A stretch of DNA of 64,000 nt from Chondrosia reniformis (lineage: Eukaryota; Porifera; Demospongiae; Chondrillida; Chondrillidae), in the NCBI GenBank assembly GCA_947172415.1, contig OX359195.1, positions 5,989,501 through 6,053,500 of the forward strand, given 5' to 3'. Every line of letters starts with the position of its first letter. Position 1 is the stretch's first letter. The position numbers and the translations under genes are program-made. Shown here piece by piece: positions 13,088-25,700 of this stretch. The notes under the pieces were generated by a model. The model was not told where the DNA came from. It saw only the letters and a program-made list of their open reading frames with translations, and ran no database searches.

Positions 13088-13267
13088 CTTTTTAAAACAT
13101 ACTACACACATGACCTTCTTAAGACCGGATGTATAAGGAAGCTCGATTTCTTCCGTAGGAGGAAGCGGAATTTAACTAATCGAAGACGCAAGTCTACTAT
13201 GTTTATGGTGCAAATTTTAGCTTTCTGTACACTATGGGCGTTTTTGTGGCTTATCTAACCCAGTAAA
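13088..13267. promoter_or_regulatory. Compact bidirectional promoter region
   Basis: Only 180 bp separate the start codon of the leftward GPCR gene from that of the rightward GNAT gene, so both upstream regions must overlap here. No TATA box stands out. Function as a shared promoter is inferred from geometry alone. Confidence 0.5.
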
Positions 13268-14203
13268 ATGGCCACCGTAATTGTGCCGGGCTCAGCTGCT
13301 GACTTAATTGAATCGAGCAAGATCTGCTATGAAGCTTTTTACAAGCTGAATACCCACAATGGAGTAAAGCCTCCGTTTTCTTCTGATAAGGAGGCGCTAA
13401 ATTACCTAAAATCAGCTTTTGAATCAAAGAATATTAAATTTTGTGTGATGAAAGAAGACCGTTCTGTTGTTGGGTTTGTAGTGTTGGATGCTAGAAATCC
13501 ACAAATAGTAGGAATTGGTCCAATAGTCGTTTCACCGGGAAGGCAAGGAAAAGGTCTTGGAAAAGAACTGATGAAATATGCCATGAAAAGAATAAATGAC
13601 GATTACCAGATTAATAATCTCATATTAACGCAGGTAGCCTTCAATTCTGCATCATTTTGCTTGTATGCATCTCTAGGATTTAATACGGCAGAAAATGTAT
13701 TACATTTTGATTCGAAAACCGGAAGGACACTTAGTTGTGATTTGCCCGAGCTTAGCCGTGACTGCACACTCGAGAGATTTTGTGAAAAAGATCTAAAAGA
13801 GTGTGCGGAATTGTACGAAGATTCCTTTGATGGCCACCTGTCGTGTACTCCTAGATTGAAAGATGCACTCAACCAAAGCCAGTCAGAGTCCAATTGGCCC
13901 TCCTTCACACTTAAATCACAAGATGGACAACTTCTTGGTTACACTCTGGGATTTTATCTTGATGGACATACTCTAGCCAAAAATGTAGAATTTCTTAAAT
14001 GTTTAATAGCAAAGGTGTTTCAAGAACTTTCAAAGGAGGATTTATCAGTACGTATTCACGTTAGTCCTGCCAGATATCCAGATCTTGTGAGATGGCTAAC
14101 TTCAAGTGGTTTCCATCTTGAAAAGCAAATGACTGTTATGTACAAGGGAACCTACTTCCAACCGTTACCAACTGTAGTATACTTGCCATCGCACAGTTAT
14201 TAA
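13268..14203 (+). CDS. GNAT-family N-acetyltransferase with two GNAT-like halves
   Basis: Single-exon frame of 311 residues starting at ATG 13268. Residues 1-150 form a GNAT domain: a beta strand with FVVLDARNP, then IGPIVVSPGRQGKGLGKELM, which is motif A with the acetyl-CoA pyrophosphate-binding Q/RxxGxG/A turn, then FNSASFCLYASLGF, the usual late motif in which an aromatic follows the second helix. The second half (about 165-300) looks like a diverged GNAT repeat (QLLGYTLGFYLDG; LVRWLTSSGFHLE) without a clear acetyl-CoA turn. Substrate unknown. It is the only intronless host gene in the window and is divergently placed 180 bp from the GPCR gene. Retrocopy origin or horizontal transfer are both possible but unproven. 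Confidence 0.85.
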   Translation: MATVIVPGSAADLIESSKICYEAFYKLNTHNGVKPPFSSDKEALNYLKSAFESKNIKFCVMKEDRSVVGFVVLDARNPQIVGIGPIVVSPGRQGKGLGKELMKYAMKRINDDYQINNLILTQVAFNSASFCLYASLGFNTAENVLHFDSKTGRTLSCDLPELSRDCTLERFCEKDLKECAELYEDSFDGHLSCTPRLKDALNQSQSESNWPSFTLKSQDGQLLGYTLGFYLDGHTLAKNVEFLKCLIAKVFQELSKEDLSVRIHVSPARYPDLVRWLTSSGFHLEKQMTVMYKGTYFQPLPTVVYLPSHSY

Positions 14204-15841
14204 CTCATAATGTTAAAGTTTTGTACCAATATAAAGTGATATACATATCTTTATTTTGTCTATATCAATATCAATATCATGATTAGAGTGCACCACACCA
14301 ACAGGTGCTAGGACATTACAAAAGTCCAATGTAGCACTAAAAATGACAATAAACATAAATAATATATATAATATAGTTTGTTCACATCACAGGCCAAATC
14401 TGGCACACCAAATTGCACTGATATAGTTTAAAATAGAATAGTTGGTGCATGCCATAGATAGAACAAATGCAGTCTGCTTATTACAAATAATTTAATATAA
14501 AATATATTTGAGTTATTAAGTCATGAAAAGGTGATACAGAATGAAGATAGTCTAGTGAACTGGGTAATGAATGGACAAGTTGGACTCAGAGGGAGCCCCA
14601 GAAAAAGATGGAGAGATGAATTTTGAAGATTGTGCCACATCATTTGATTGTTTGTACAGTATATATGGACTATGGGGGGGGGGGGGGGGGGAGGATATCA
14701 ATTATTGAAATGTTACAATGAAAATAAGACTACACATGTAAAACAATTGTAAAAGTGAACTGTATAGTGTAGGAACAACCCCCATGCTTGGGGATATGTT
14801 GATTGAATGTCATGAATGGAATTAGCAGCGTATATACGTTATAATATAATGTTATAATATATAATATACGTTATATATACGTATTATTTTGCTAATTAAA
14901 TCTACACGATCATGCACTGCGTTTGCTGCTAAAGATATAGCAACGTAGTTTCAGCTATTTATGAGTAGCGTATTTCTACGCTCGCTCAGAGCTTCACTGG
15001 TAGCCAGTGACTCGAGGATCAAGCTTGTACGCTACCACCGCAGGAGTCAGCAGTTGGATCGATTACACAAGTAACCTTTTTCCCTCTTTTTTCTCTTTCT
15101 GCACATACAGAGTTGAGTATAAATAGTCCATTTTAACATGACCATTCAGGCCTGCCAGCGTGGAGCCTCGGGTAAGGAAGTAAGTCCAAACTCGTTGGCT
15201 TGGCAGTGTCTAGGTTCCGTAGCTGCCCTGTATCGGTTGGTGCCATGGGGATGTGCTCACCAATTATCGATTTATCGATACAACGGAACCCGGGGACGGA
15301 CAAGGCTGGTTCTGTCACTCTGTGACTACCAAAGCCGAAGCTGCACCAGTTAGGCGTTACCAACGATCCTGGCCCCAGACGACCAGCGATGGAAGGACGG
15401 CTCGCATTGTGGATGGTAGCGTGAACTCCCTGCGTCGAGCAAAATCCAAGTCACACCTCCTCGTGGTGCTCGATGGTAACAGCAGTCTCTGCTGGCTAAC
15501 GTGACTGGTCTTTTTTCTCTTCTATTTTTTGCTGATTATCGTTCGATAATCGTTATAAGGTTTAGGAACACACTTGGCACTGTTTTTCTCTTTTTTCGTT
15601 ATCGTCGATAATTGAAGTAAAGTTTGGGAACCCATTGCGTATCCAAACACACTGGGGACGCTTTTTTATTTTTTTCTTAATACGCTATATATGAACCTAT
15701 AATAAGGAATACATTTAACATAAATACTCATAAGTGATGAAAGAGAAATATACTGAAATACAAATAGCAGTAAAAATGTTGACACAATTAATTCATGTAT
15801 GTATGTACACAATTAGTTGCACTGCTAGTGAGCAAAATAAG
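14204..15841. other. Intergenic region with LINE remnant, poly-G run and GC-rich island
   Basis: Near 14520-14627 a short frame reads NGQVGLRGSPRKRWRDEF then stop, the 'GRPxKRWRD' ending seen at the end of some non-LTR retrotransposon proteins. A run of 18 G occurs at 14674-14691. From about 14985 to 15510 base composition is clearly more GC-rich than the surroundings, with overlapping open frames on both strands but no family I recognise; it may be the 5' part of a retrotransposon. Convergent transcripts of GNAT and TTLL end here. Confidence 0.5.
14985..15510. other. GC-rich island of unknown origin
   Basis: About 500 bp with balanced base composition in an AT-rich region, bounded by T-rich runs. 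Open frames at 15138-15353 (+), 15253-15504 (+) and 15133-15363 (-) overlap each other; none shows a domain. The frame ending near 15504 includes 'VNSLRRAKSKSHLLVVLDG'. Foreign composition suggests inserted DNA. Confidence 0.4.
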
Positions 15842-18800
15842 TCATGCCTTGTATTGTTCCTTTGCATGTTGCAGTCTTAATAAAGATGTTAACAGGTGAT
15901 GGTAGCGGTGACTAGTTCTAGCTATTGGCAGGGTGTGGCGATGGGAGTCTAACATACTGTCAACATGCCTAATCAACTTTGTCAGCTCTTCTCCGTTTGA
16001 ATGCGGATAAATCAGACTAAAGCCTCCTCTGTTCATGTATTCTCTCTTAAAATTGATCAGGGTTTCAATATCCTTACGATCTATGCATGTCATATGCAAG
16101 CCTTTCTTACAAAAAGGCCCAGGGGAAATTCCTATTTTAAACAGTTGAAGGGATTCCATCAGTGATGTCATGACATCAGTAGGACGGAAAACAATACGAA
16201 ACAAGTCACCTAGCATCTGAAGCTTCGTTTGTGTGTACACACTAGAGAGGTTGGGGGGAACCCCCAATTCATGGGATAGCTGCATTGATGGCAAACCATT
16301 GATCTGTACAAAAGATAGCAGGATAAGTGATTAAGTTATTGTCACAAATATCATTATGGAATATTATTCCTCCAACTGGCAAGTGAAACAAATATATAGT
16401 AAAACCTGTCTAATGTGGTCGATAACTATAGATATAAATAACTAACACCTTGGTAAAGTGGACAATTTGTATCAATACCATAGTATTGTTTTTCTGCATT
16501 TTCAGGAATCCCAGGTTCCACTAAAAGTCTATACAGTAAGGCAATCCTTTTAACTTGAACCTCCAAATTTATTTAGTGCTAATAGACACAAAAAGCCTTC
16601 TTTGTTGGTCAAAGAGGTACAGAGAAAAACAACACATATTCTCACCTAAATTCATCCCTCATTAAGATATATCGTATACTTAATTACTTATAGCCTAATC
16701 TGTACTGATGATGAATACCCATTTCCTATACGTATTTATGTATGATATTTAGATATCTATTTCCATACTGACTTCTATTATTTTTGGATTTAGTTTTGAA
16801 TCCAGAAGAACATCAACTCCCAGTAGCTGAAAGCACTGCTGGCAACTATAACCATATAAATTAGTTGCATAATCAACAGCAAAACCATATTCTGCTGTCA
16901 GTAATGTCTTCACAATTGCCAGTTTAATGTCTTCAAAGACCTTTTCAGCTGCATAGCCCTGTTTGGTCAACCAGGATCTTAGCTTCTCAAAAGTCCAAGT
17001 CAAATTAGCAAGGTTCATGTACTTCTTTCCAACTGAAGTATTAGTAAGAAATTGACGCTCATCTTTAGTCACATTGGTAGATGTAGTTGTGTTGTAGGAT
17101 GTACTGGCAAACCTCACCAGTCCTTCTTTATACAAGTATGCTCTGCAGTAAAGCAGCATGTACTACTATATAAGTAATAAAAGTGATAATCAAACCACAA
17201 GTACTTATAAACATTCTCAAACATCATGAAGAGGGAAAGATACAAAAGAAGCAATTGCCAGGAATCGAACCCAGGACAGCTGATTATGATTACCAGTGCT
17301 CTCCCACTGAGCTACAATTGCCACAAGAAGTGCTCCCAATAATTGCTAAATATAATGTGTGTACATAAAATACTTATTAATCATATATTTCAGTATACAC
17401 GTAACGTGTGTACCGTAATACCTTAATGGTAACACTGAGGTGACTAATACATATGTTCTCAGATCCACCTTCCTTCCTTCAACCAGAAGAGGGTCTGTGA
17501 GAAGAGGCTGTACCACAAAGTTAGTCTTGTCATCTGATGTCAACTCTGTAAAGTTCCTTGTAATGAAGATACCATGTCCCTCTCCAGAATCACTTGGCTT
17601 GACTATAAAGTCTCTTTGGCCTCCCTCCATTAGAGGCTTTAATTTATCCAAGTCCTTTGGCAGGTTCCAGCATTGAAAAATAAAATCAGAATTTATTGGA
17701 GAGTCTGAAGAATTGAATAATAGTTTAAATGAATAATCTAAACTCCATTTCCTGGACCAATGGCTAACACGGGAAGGACTCACAAAGGATCAAGAAGACA
17801 AAGATTCCCAGGGTCACTGATGAAGGTGGAATTCCTAGAAACAGCTGTCTGGCCAGTGAAGTAGAAGAGAAAGATAAGGAGAAAACTCTTGTATCCTTAT
17901 CCAAAGTTCTCACTAGGTATAGGCCTTTACTTTAAAGTAGATGTATGTAGCATGTAAGAAAATGGTGTGTTAGATTATTCATGAATATTAGGCTAAGTAT
18001 ATACATGAATAAGAAATACAATTTCACTAGACTAATGACTTGATAAGCCTATATAGCTATGGATGAGGATATGTTCAGATCTCACTACCATTCTCTGCTA
18101 TATATGTAACTATGCAAGACTATTGAATGTGTTTGTCACATGACTAATATCTACATACTTAGGAGCACTTTGTTCATTATATCACAAAACGTATCCTTTC
18201 TCCATATAATGTTCCTAGCATTGTAAAACTGGTTAACCCTCTGTCCCTGTGTTAAGTGCACATAACTGTCCTTCTTCAAGCATAATACATCCTAATGGGA
18301 TCACAGGAATGATAAGAAAAACACAACCATTTAAATAATCATCCTAATTGGGTCACAGAAATGATATGAAAAACACAACTATTTAAATTATCAAACAGAT
18401 GGCCTAAGGAGATAAACTACCTGGTTGTTGATAGCCAAACACAGAAGAAAGTTGAACAGATTCAGCGGAACTGGTGATCTCTGAGAATATTCTGCCGTGT
18501 TGAAACTGAGGTTGCTAAGCAACATGGACCATCCCTGTAGGTCTCGTTGAGCAAAATAATTCATTATTGAAATGTCACGAACAATAGCTGTTGGGTTGCC
18601 ATAGTGATAGAAATACAGGCTACTTTGAACCTGGCAAATTATAGCTTCTTCATCGGAAAACTGCTGACAATTGTGATTGATCATGAGATTAGAGGCGTGG
18701 TCATTCTTCTCCAGAGGGTGTGACCCATCATGAAGGACAGGTAGGAAGAGTTGAAGTTTAGTTTCGTAGGGTAGTTCAAAGCAAGTCTTTACTGCTTGCC

Positions 18801-18879
18801 TCAGCTGGTATATATAAGATATCAAGAACACAATCACTACACCGATCAGCAATGTACTCCTCTTCACAGGCCAGTGCAT
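15842..18879 (-). CDS. Tubulin-tyrosine-ligase-like (TTLL) protein with N-terminal membrane anchor
   Basis: Five in-phase exons encode 568 residues: 18421-18879, 18155-18228, 17422-17763, 16773-17142, 15842-16303. TTL-domain ATP-grasp signatures are clear: an IIWRKDTF segment in the small exon 2, then FQCWNLPKDLDKL, FIVKPSDSGEGHGIFITRN (lysine of the ATP site), VVQPLLTDPLLVEGRKVDLR with the conserved DLRTYVLV strand, PLR-AYLYKEGLVRFA across the exon 3/4 junction, FQLLGVDVLLD, and IIE-INGLPSM for the usual LEVNxxPS. Family enzymes ligate Tyr, Glu or Gly to protein carboxyl groups, usually tubulin. Residues 9-26 are a strongly hydrophobic helix after KR, predicting a type II signal anchor, which is unusual for TTLLs. 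Introns carry a SINE and repeat R2. Exon 2 borders are the weakest part. Confidence 0.82.
17160..17330 (-). repeat. tRNA-derived SINE, copy 1 (best preserved cloverleaf)
   Basis: On the minus strand 17321-17251 folds as a tRNA: acceptor GCAATTG/CAATTGC (7 pairs), D arm GCTC-GAGC, anticodon stem CTGGT/ATCAG, T arm with TTCGATT loop. A-box (TAGCTCAGTGGGAGAGC) and B-box (GGTTCGATTCC) are intact. The anticodon position reads TCA but base 33 is A, not T, so it is unlikely to be a working tRNA. A shared tail ('aatcaaaccacaag' on +) follows. Lies in a TTLL intron. Confidence 0.8.
17785..17985 (-). repeat. Dispersed repeat R2, copy 4
   Basis: Reverse-orientation copy: 'ccagggtcactgatgaaggt', 'ctgtctggcca', 'cttgtatccttatccaaagt', and 'gtagcatgtaagaaaatgg' occur in the reversed order of copy 1. 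Lies in the TTLL intron just upstream of exon 3. Confidence 0.65.
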
Positions 18880-19799
18880 ACCTCTAAGGGATTAAGGAGC
18901 AATATACCATGTCACACAGGGGGTGAGGGTGGGTCAGGGTTTTGTAGCAGTTACAAACCATTTCACTCAGGGGGTGGGGGTGGGTCAGGCTTTTGTAGCA
19001 GATTTAGGGGTGGGTGCTAGGGTGTTGACACACACCCTGAAATTTGTATTAGCCATACTTCAAACTACACTAGCCAAACCATTTCATGCCCTTTCTCTGT
19101 CACAACTTAGCATCCTTACAAATTTTCTAGATCCGCCCCTGTAGTATATTAGTATGTTGATATAACGACTCCTACATTTGTAGGCGTTGTATTTCTAGGG
19201 CTGCTACGAAGCGACACTATTACGTGGCACACTCCTAATTGGCGTCTGCTGGTAAATCATGAGACCGCACGGATACATTATGTACAGGGTATACAAGTAA
19301 TGCCAACTAGTATCATTACCGTAACTCTAAATGGGCCCCTATCTATTGAATTGAATTGGCAGTTGTATTTCTTCGCTCATATGACCCCTTAATTTAACGA
19401 TTCCAGCTTCACTTTTAAAGACAAAAAGGAACAAGAGGTCCGAACCCTCAACTATAGATGATGCTCAAATGATCTCAACTCTCGTCCATTTTCACATATC
19501 ATATCTAATGAGAACATGGTGGCTTCTAACAACTAGAACTTTGGACCTAAAAACCTTTTTTGTTTAAAGCCACAGGCACAATGATTGGTCAGAAATACAA
19601 ACGAATAGTTCCAACCTTTTCTATAGCATTATTTACAACAAATGATCAATTATGATATCTATACTGTTACAGTTTATCAGCCATTTTGATGTTACTATGG
19701 TAACATTGCACAATTTTACACCAGAGATTATACCTACGTATATAAACGTATGGGAAAGGGCATTTGAAAGATAGCGTGGGTAGGCAACTTGGTCGGCGA
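18880..19799. other. Divergent promoter interval between TTLL and Rab11-FIP genes
   Basis: 920 bp between two divergent start codons. 18910-19010 contains an imperfect direct repeat of about 60 bp ('ggtgggtcaggxttttgtagca' type). The remainder holds no recognisable gene; control regions of both genes should be here, but no specific site can be named. Confidence 0.45.
18910..19010 (+). repeat. Short imperfect direct repeat
   Basis: Two copies of 'cacaggggg/cactcaggggg ... gggtcaggg/cttttgtagcag' in tandem upstream of the TTLL start. No coding significance. Confidence 0.6.
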
Positions 19800-22700
19800 A
19801 TGGATAACAGAGAAGCGGTAGAACAGTTGCGTAGCATATTTAACTTATGTGACGAAGATGGCGACGGGAAAATATCCATTTTAGAGCTACTACAGCGAAA
19901 AGAGATGCTTAGTTACGGAAAGGTTAGTAGGCGTGTAGATTTTGGGAGTGGTTGATGGGGGAAGGAGGGACGGGACACTCGAGTCCTGAAACACGATATG
20001 AAAGTAGAGGGATTTTCATATCAAATGGTTTGGATTGAATTTCGTACATTTATTATATTTCTTAGTGACGTTTCTCCTAGCTTTCAATAGTTAAATTGGA
20101 TTGGTATGGTCTAGTGAATAGTGTGGAAATTACATTGTCTTTTATTTGGCTATCTAATGGAACTCGTTAATATAATGTCCCACGGGCTGTGAGTAAGTAC
20201 GTATGTACAATAACAATGTAATGTACACTTAGGTGTGAATATAACACATTCCAGTGTTTGTAGACGGCTATCTTAACTCTTTGATAACATTGTGTTCAAA
20301 CAAGTCAAGCATCATGTTGTGTTGGGAGAAACAGGAGGAGAATGACCGTTTGCCTAACTCACTGTACTATGTACTTTATACATTCACACTTTGAGGGAGC
20401 TAACTAGTTTGGATGACAATCAATGTACTGGTGTTACTTGTATATATACGTACACTACTATATGTTGGATCATGGGGTTGTTATAATACCATCTAGCATT
20501 TAAGAATGAATGCTTGACAACTATTTTGTAGCAGTGTCCTGGTATGGTGAAACATCTTCAGTGATTGTTAATGGTAGTAGTGCTTTTGTACAAACTTGTG
20601 TATATAGACTGGGAAGAAGTTTGTATTCACAGGGTCCCCATATTGTTTGTCTTCCAACAGCCCTAATAACAGCTCATAGGTGTTGCACCCTTTTGGGTGT
20701 GTTATGTTTGGGAACACATCCTTTAGACGTCCTTGCTTGTTGCACAACGCTGTTGACCTTGAACTTGTGCAAGTGAAATGTTGTGATTGTTCAGATGTAG
20801 CAAGTTGGGACACTCTCTGTTCACTGTGACACTGTTACAAGTGGAGCAAAAGGTTACTGAACAGTGTAAGGTTATTTTACTCTTTCCTAGTTTGGGATAG
20901 GATGGCTGAGATAATTAATTATGCAGCCTTTATAGATGCTTCCTTAGTTATTAGTCTAGGAAAATGGTCTATTCTGAGTTCTGTATTCTCCTTAGCTTCA
21001 TACTGATGTCAGCCATATCTATGGGACGATGGTATTGTAGATTGTTCATATACTTATGTGGGACTCCTCATAAGACTGGCTATACTCACACTCTGAGGTA
21101 TACTGAATGACTGGTTTCTTAATTAGTGCTATTGTCCACCAATACAGTGGAGTTCATATAATAATTCAGCTAATTTCTAAACACTACCTTTGGTTAATGG
21201 GCAAGGTTGAGTACACAGAATAATGACTCACTATCTGCTTATACGTATTATAGCCAATTATATGACTGTATAGATTATGCTTAGGGGTTATAGAAGTGGA
21301 TGGACGTACACACGTATGTGGAGTGATAATGTCTAAAGTTTAGATGCCACTGATACAATGTATTGTTGTATTAGGATCATGAATGGTACCAAAGAGACTA
21401 ACCCTATAATATGTGACACCACGTGTGTCAGAAGCAGGCACTCTAGGTATTGAAGGTGTGATCTGGGGTGGAGTGGCATTCTCTCATCTGGACAGTGTGG
21501 GGCTAGGGGATACAAGCAACTCAACACTTAACAATACTGAGTATATCTACACATACATATGTATATGAGTAATCAAAGTGATAATCAAACCACAAGTAAT
21601 TATATTCAGTCACACATCATGAAGAGGAAGAAGCAATTGTTGGGAATCAAACCCAGGACAGCTGGCTATGACAACCAGTGTTCTGCCACTGCGCTACAAT
21701 TGTCACAACAATGCCCCCCCCCCTTCATGCACTGTACATGAGCAGCTGGATTGTTCCTTTCTGAAGCCTATATGTTCTAGCTTTTCTTAAACCTATTACC
21801 TAACTTGAGTTCTAGTATAATAGTGATACCTGATACCTGATATGAGTGTGTTCTCAGAAGTGTGTCATCAGGGCTTAGCTTGATGTGTTCCCTTAGGTTC
21901 ACAGGATTCCTTGAGATAATGGCATACAGTAAAGATATCTTGTGTTGTAGATAGAGGTTATTGGATCATGTACTAATTGAATTTCACAGGTGTGTGTTTC
22001 TCATTGTCCAATGCAGCAAATGTCATTGTTAGTGAAGAGCCTTGATCCTGCAGGCCAGGGAGTGATCACATTTGAACAGTTTTGTGATGGTATCAAGACC
22101 TTTCTAATCAGTAAGTAGTTCTGTGACGGACTGTACTAACCACTTGCTGAAGTACTATGCCAGTTTCTCAATGCTGTATTGCTCGAGTGTGTAATATGTA
22201 TGTACGTAATTATGTGTTGTATGTTTGTAATCAGTGCATGAGACAGCTGTTGGTCCCAGTAGAGAAGAAGAGAAATAGAAGGAGAAAACTCTTGTATCCT
22301 CATCCAAAGCTCTCGTTAGGTTTAATCTATAGGCCCTTGCTCTAAAGTAGATGTAGCATGTAAGAAAAATGTTAACTATTCAAAATATTATGTTGAAATG
22401 ACATTTGTTGTAAATTGACCAGTCTCAACTCCAGTTTATACACAATAACCACTGTGTAATGGACCCTGGTTTTAATTGTGTAAAATAAGAAATCATTGAC
22501 AGGTGAAGGTGTTAATGCAGCCATTAATGGTGACTTCACTCCTTGGTCTTGTCTCTCTAATGAGTGTTCAATATTCACCAAATCTGTGGCATGTACCTAT
22601 TTATCTAGTGTGGACACTTGCAACCTACATACATACCTGTAATACTGTTACATTCCAAGCAAGTCATTCCTCATTGCTGCCATTCATAATATGGCAGTTT

Positions 22701-25700
22701 AAAAGTGCATATGTATTCATGTGTATTCATACACTGTTCAATAGAGCACTGCTATGTAGAAGTGTGTACACACACACTTGAGGTTATATGGGACTTCTGT
22801 GTGTAGACACACTGTCTAACACTTTTATCTTAGATGATACAGATAGGGATTTCTTCTAACTGTTCCAAACTAATCTTTGAGATGGTTCATCTCTTGAAGG
22901 TCAAGAGCAGTTGGTTCTTTTAGGGTTTCAGATGTTTTGACCCTGGGGGTCTTCTTCAGCAACTGATCTTTTGACTGTCTAAAGTACCATATACTTGAAT
23001 CTGTTTGTTTTCTTTCTACTTTAACCACCATTCCTCTACCACTGAGTAAAGATTACCACAGTAATCAGACTTTATCTTAGAAAATATCACAAGTGGGACG
23101 AAATACAATACAGTTAAATTTTGGGAAGGCAACCTAGTTTACTGTTTGCTATTAAAATATAAAAATATGGCAATATGACTTTCTCTTACGGGGATGGATA
23201 ATTTAAGAGGGGGCAAATGTCCCCTGCCCCCTGCCCCTCCCTCTAAAAGAAACCCTGGTAATTCTTCAATGATACATCCCTATTGTATTGACCTACTAAT
23301 ATGTACTCATTCTATATGGTTATTACAGTATATGTATGTAGTTCTTTTTCAGATTGAAATTCCTTGCCTCAATCTTTACTTGTATACTTACAGCTAGATC
23401 GACCAGAAAAGGTGACAGCTTTGACAGTGTAACATCTGATTCAAGTGACATCAACCTTGTGTCATCCACGCAGGTATGCTAGCATGTGACTGTCACATGA
23501 CTTCCTACTATGTTTGTGTTTATCCATGAAGTACTACTACTCCTGTCACCGAGCTCCATTTCATACTTGACAGACCTTCTCTGAGGAGGATTCTGACAGT
23601 GCTTTTTCAGGCGAGGAGATTCATCCAGCTGGCTTGAGCAGGCCTGCCATTTACAAGCTAACCACAAGCGATGAAGATGTATGTAGTGATGAGTCGGATG
23701 TGGGACTAAACAGAGCAAAGGTGTCTGGAACTGATAAGCATTCCAAGTAAGTGTGGCAATCTCACTGCTTTTCCAATATGACACCCGAAAGTTACTTGAC
23801 GCTAATGTTGGAGCGTACAAACTTTTTACACATCTTATCTTTGGTACAATTGTTGAACTCGTGCACATAATCATAATACATACATACGTATGTATAGCAT
23901 GTACGTACATACATAGTCATACGTACATAGTACATACCTTAATTATATGTATACGTATGTACCTTATGTAATTATATAATATGTACCTTAATTATAACAT
24001 GTCTGTATATACGTAGTCATACGTATGTACATATGTAGTTACGTACGTACATGTTATAACTATTATAGTACAACATGCTGTATATAATGATAATCAAACC
24101 ACAAGTAATCATTCTCAAATATAAGAGCAATTGCTGGGAGTGGAACCCAGGACAGCTGATTTAAGTAACTCTACCATAAAGTTACAATTGCCAACAGTGC
24201 TCCTTTCACGCCTCCCTCTTAAACTAACTTCCAAACTCATTATCCTCCATTATAATACCAATCAGTGATGATTTAATTGGTTAGAATCAGCTGACTATCA
24301 TTCCTATGGATGGGCCATAATTACATGACTAATGGCTCACTTACATACATACGTATTAGTTAACTCTGTAATGTGCATATGAGCATATGAGTATATGAGC
24401 ATATAAGCATAGGTTGATAACAATTGTGCGTATGTATGTTAGCTAATACCGTATATTATCCATGTAGTCCTATCCATTCTCTAAGTGTGGGATCGCTGGC
24501 TATTTCTCATTTTAAGAGGGACAGTCCGAAAGCCAAGTTTAGACATCACAGCTTCAATCCATTGTATTCTTCAGACAATGGAGATATAACCGAGGAAGAT
24601 TATTTTGAACTCAGTAGTCAGGTTTGTCAGAGCTACATATGTCCCCCACATTAAAGCACTCATCAATTCCTCAAACTGCATCCTTTAGGTGGATAAATTA
24701 GAAAAGAAAGTAAAATCGTTGGAATTTGAAAAAACGAATAGTTTGACACGGCAAGGAAACCTCCAACAAACCAACTCATCTTTGAAGGACAGGTTAGAAT
24801 TGAACTGCTTTACAGGGAAAAAGTGGGTGTGGTAGGATGTGGAGTGGGTGTGGTAGGATGTAGGAGTGGGTGTATTAGGAAGTCTTTGATTAATGGACTA
24901 AGGAAGGAGTGGAATCAATACGTACATGCATATTATGTATTTTATACACGTACGTACATACGTACGTACATTTGTGAATGTGTTTAATTGAGGTAGTATT
25001 TAGAGTATTACCTGCCTTACTTTTGTACATACAAACCTATGTATGTACGTATGTAGGTTAGATTTAGTGCTTGATCAGTTGAAGGAGAAGGAAAGAAAGT
25101 TAGAAAAACAAAAGAGAGATAGTGAACAGAAAAGAAACGAAACAATTGTGAGATACTCCTGGTCATTGTAAACTTGCAATGAACTTACAGTATATATTTT
25201 TTTTTGTTATAGAAAAAAATACAAGCGGAAACAGAATTTGAATTACTTCAATTAAGACACAGGTTTGTGACTATATTTCACATTTCTGCATGATTGCATT
25301 GCATAGTATATAATATATTTACAGGTTAGAAGAATATACTTTACAGAATGAGAAACTTCACAACTCTGAATCTGAACTGAAAATGAGACTCCAAGAGGAA
25401 AAAGAAGTAAGAAATTATAGCCTTCACTATTGCTGTTTAGTGTTCCATATTTACAAACTTCCTTCAATTCCTTTATTCATACATACTTTATATATCTTTC
25501 TATCCACATAGTCCTTTGTATCAGTGAAAGAGGCTTTGTCTGACTCTGAAAAGGAGTTGGCTATATATCAAAAGAAGCTATCCAAAAGTCAAGAAATATA
25601 TAGAAGAGAGAAAGAAAAGTGGTTGACAGAACGAGATGAATTGAGAAGATTGTTACATGACCTTGCTCAGCAAAACTCAATCCTTAAGGCTGATATGGAT

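Noticed and set aside
17251-17321. Functional tRNA gene
   Set aside because: Cloverleaf is good, but T33 is missing, the same unit recurs four more times with a shared tail, and the anticodon would read a stop codon; a SINE fits better.
18915-19144. Gly-rich open frames near 18.9-19.1 kb
   Set aside because: Produced by the G-rich direct repeat upstream of TTLL; not a protein family.
20510-20813. Overlapping frames in Rab11-FIP intron 1
   Set aside because: Antiparallel to each other, no domain, and the FIP exons join in phase without them.
23880-24060. Array of 'tacgtacatac' units as a CRISPR-like or regulatory array
   Set aside because: Simple TACGTA/CATA microsatellite without spacers; common throughout this window.
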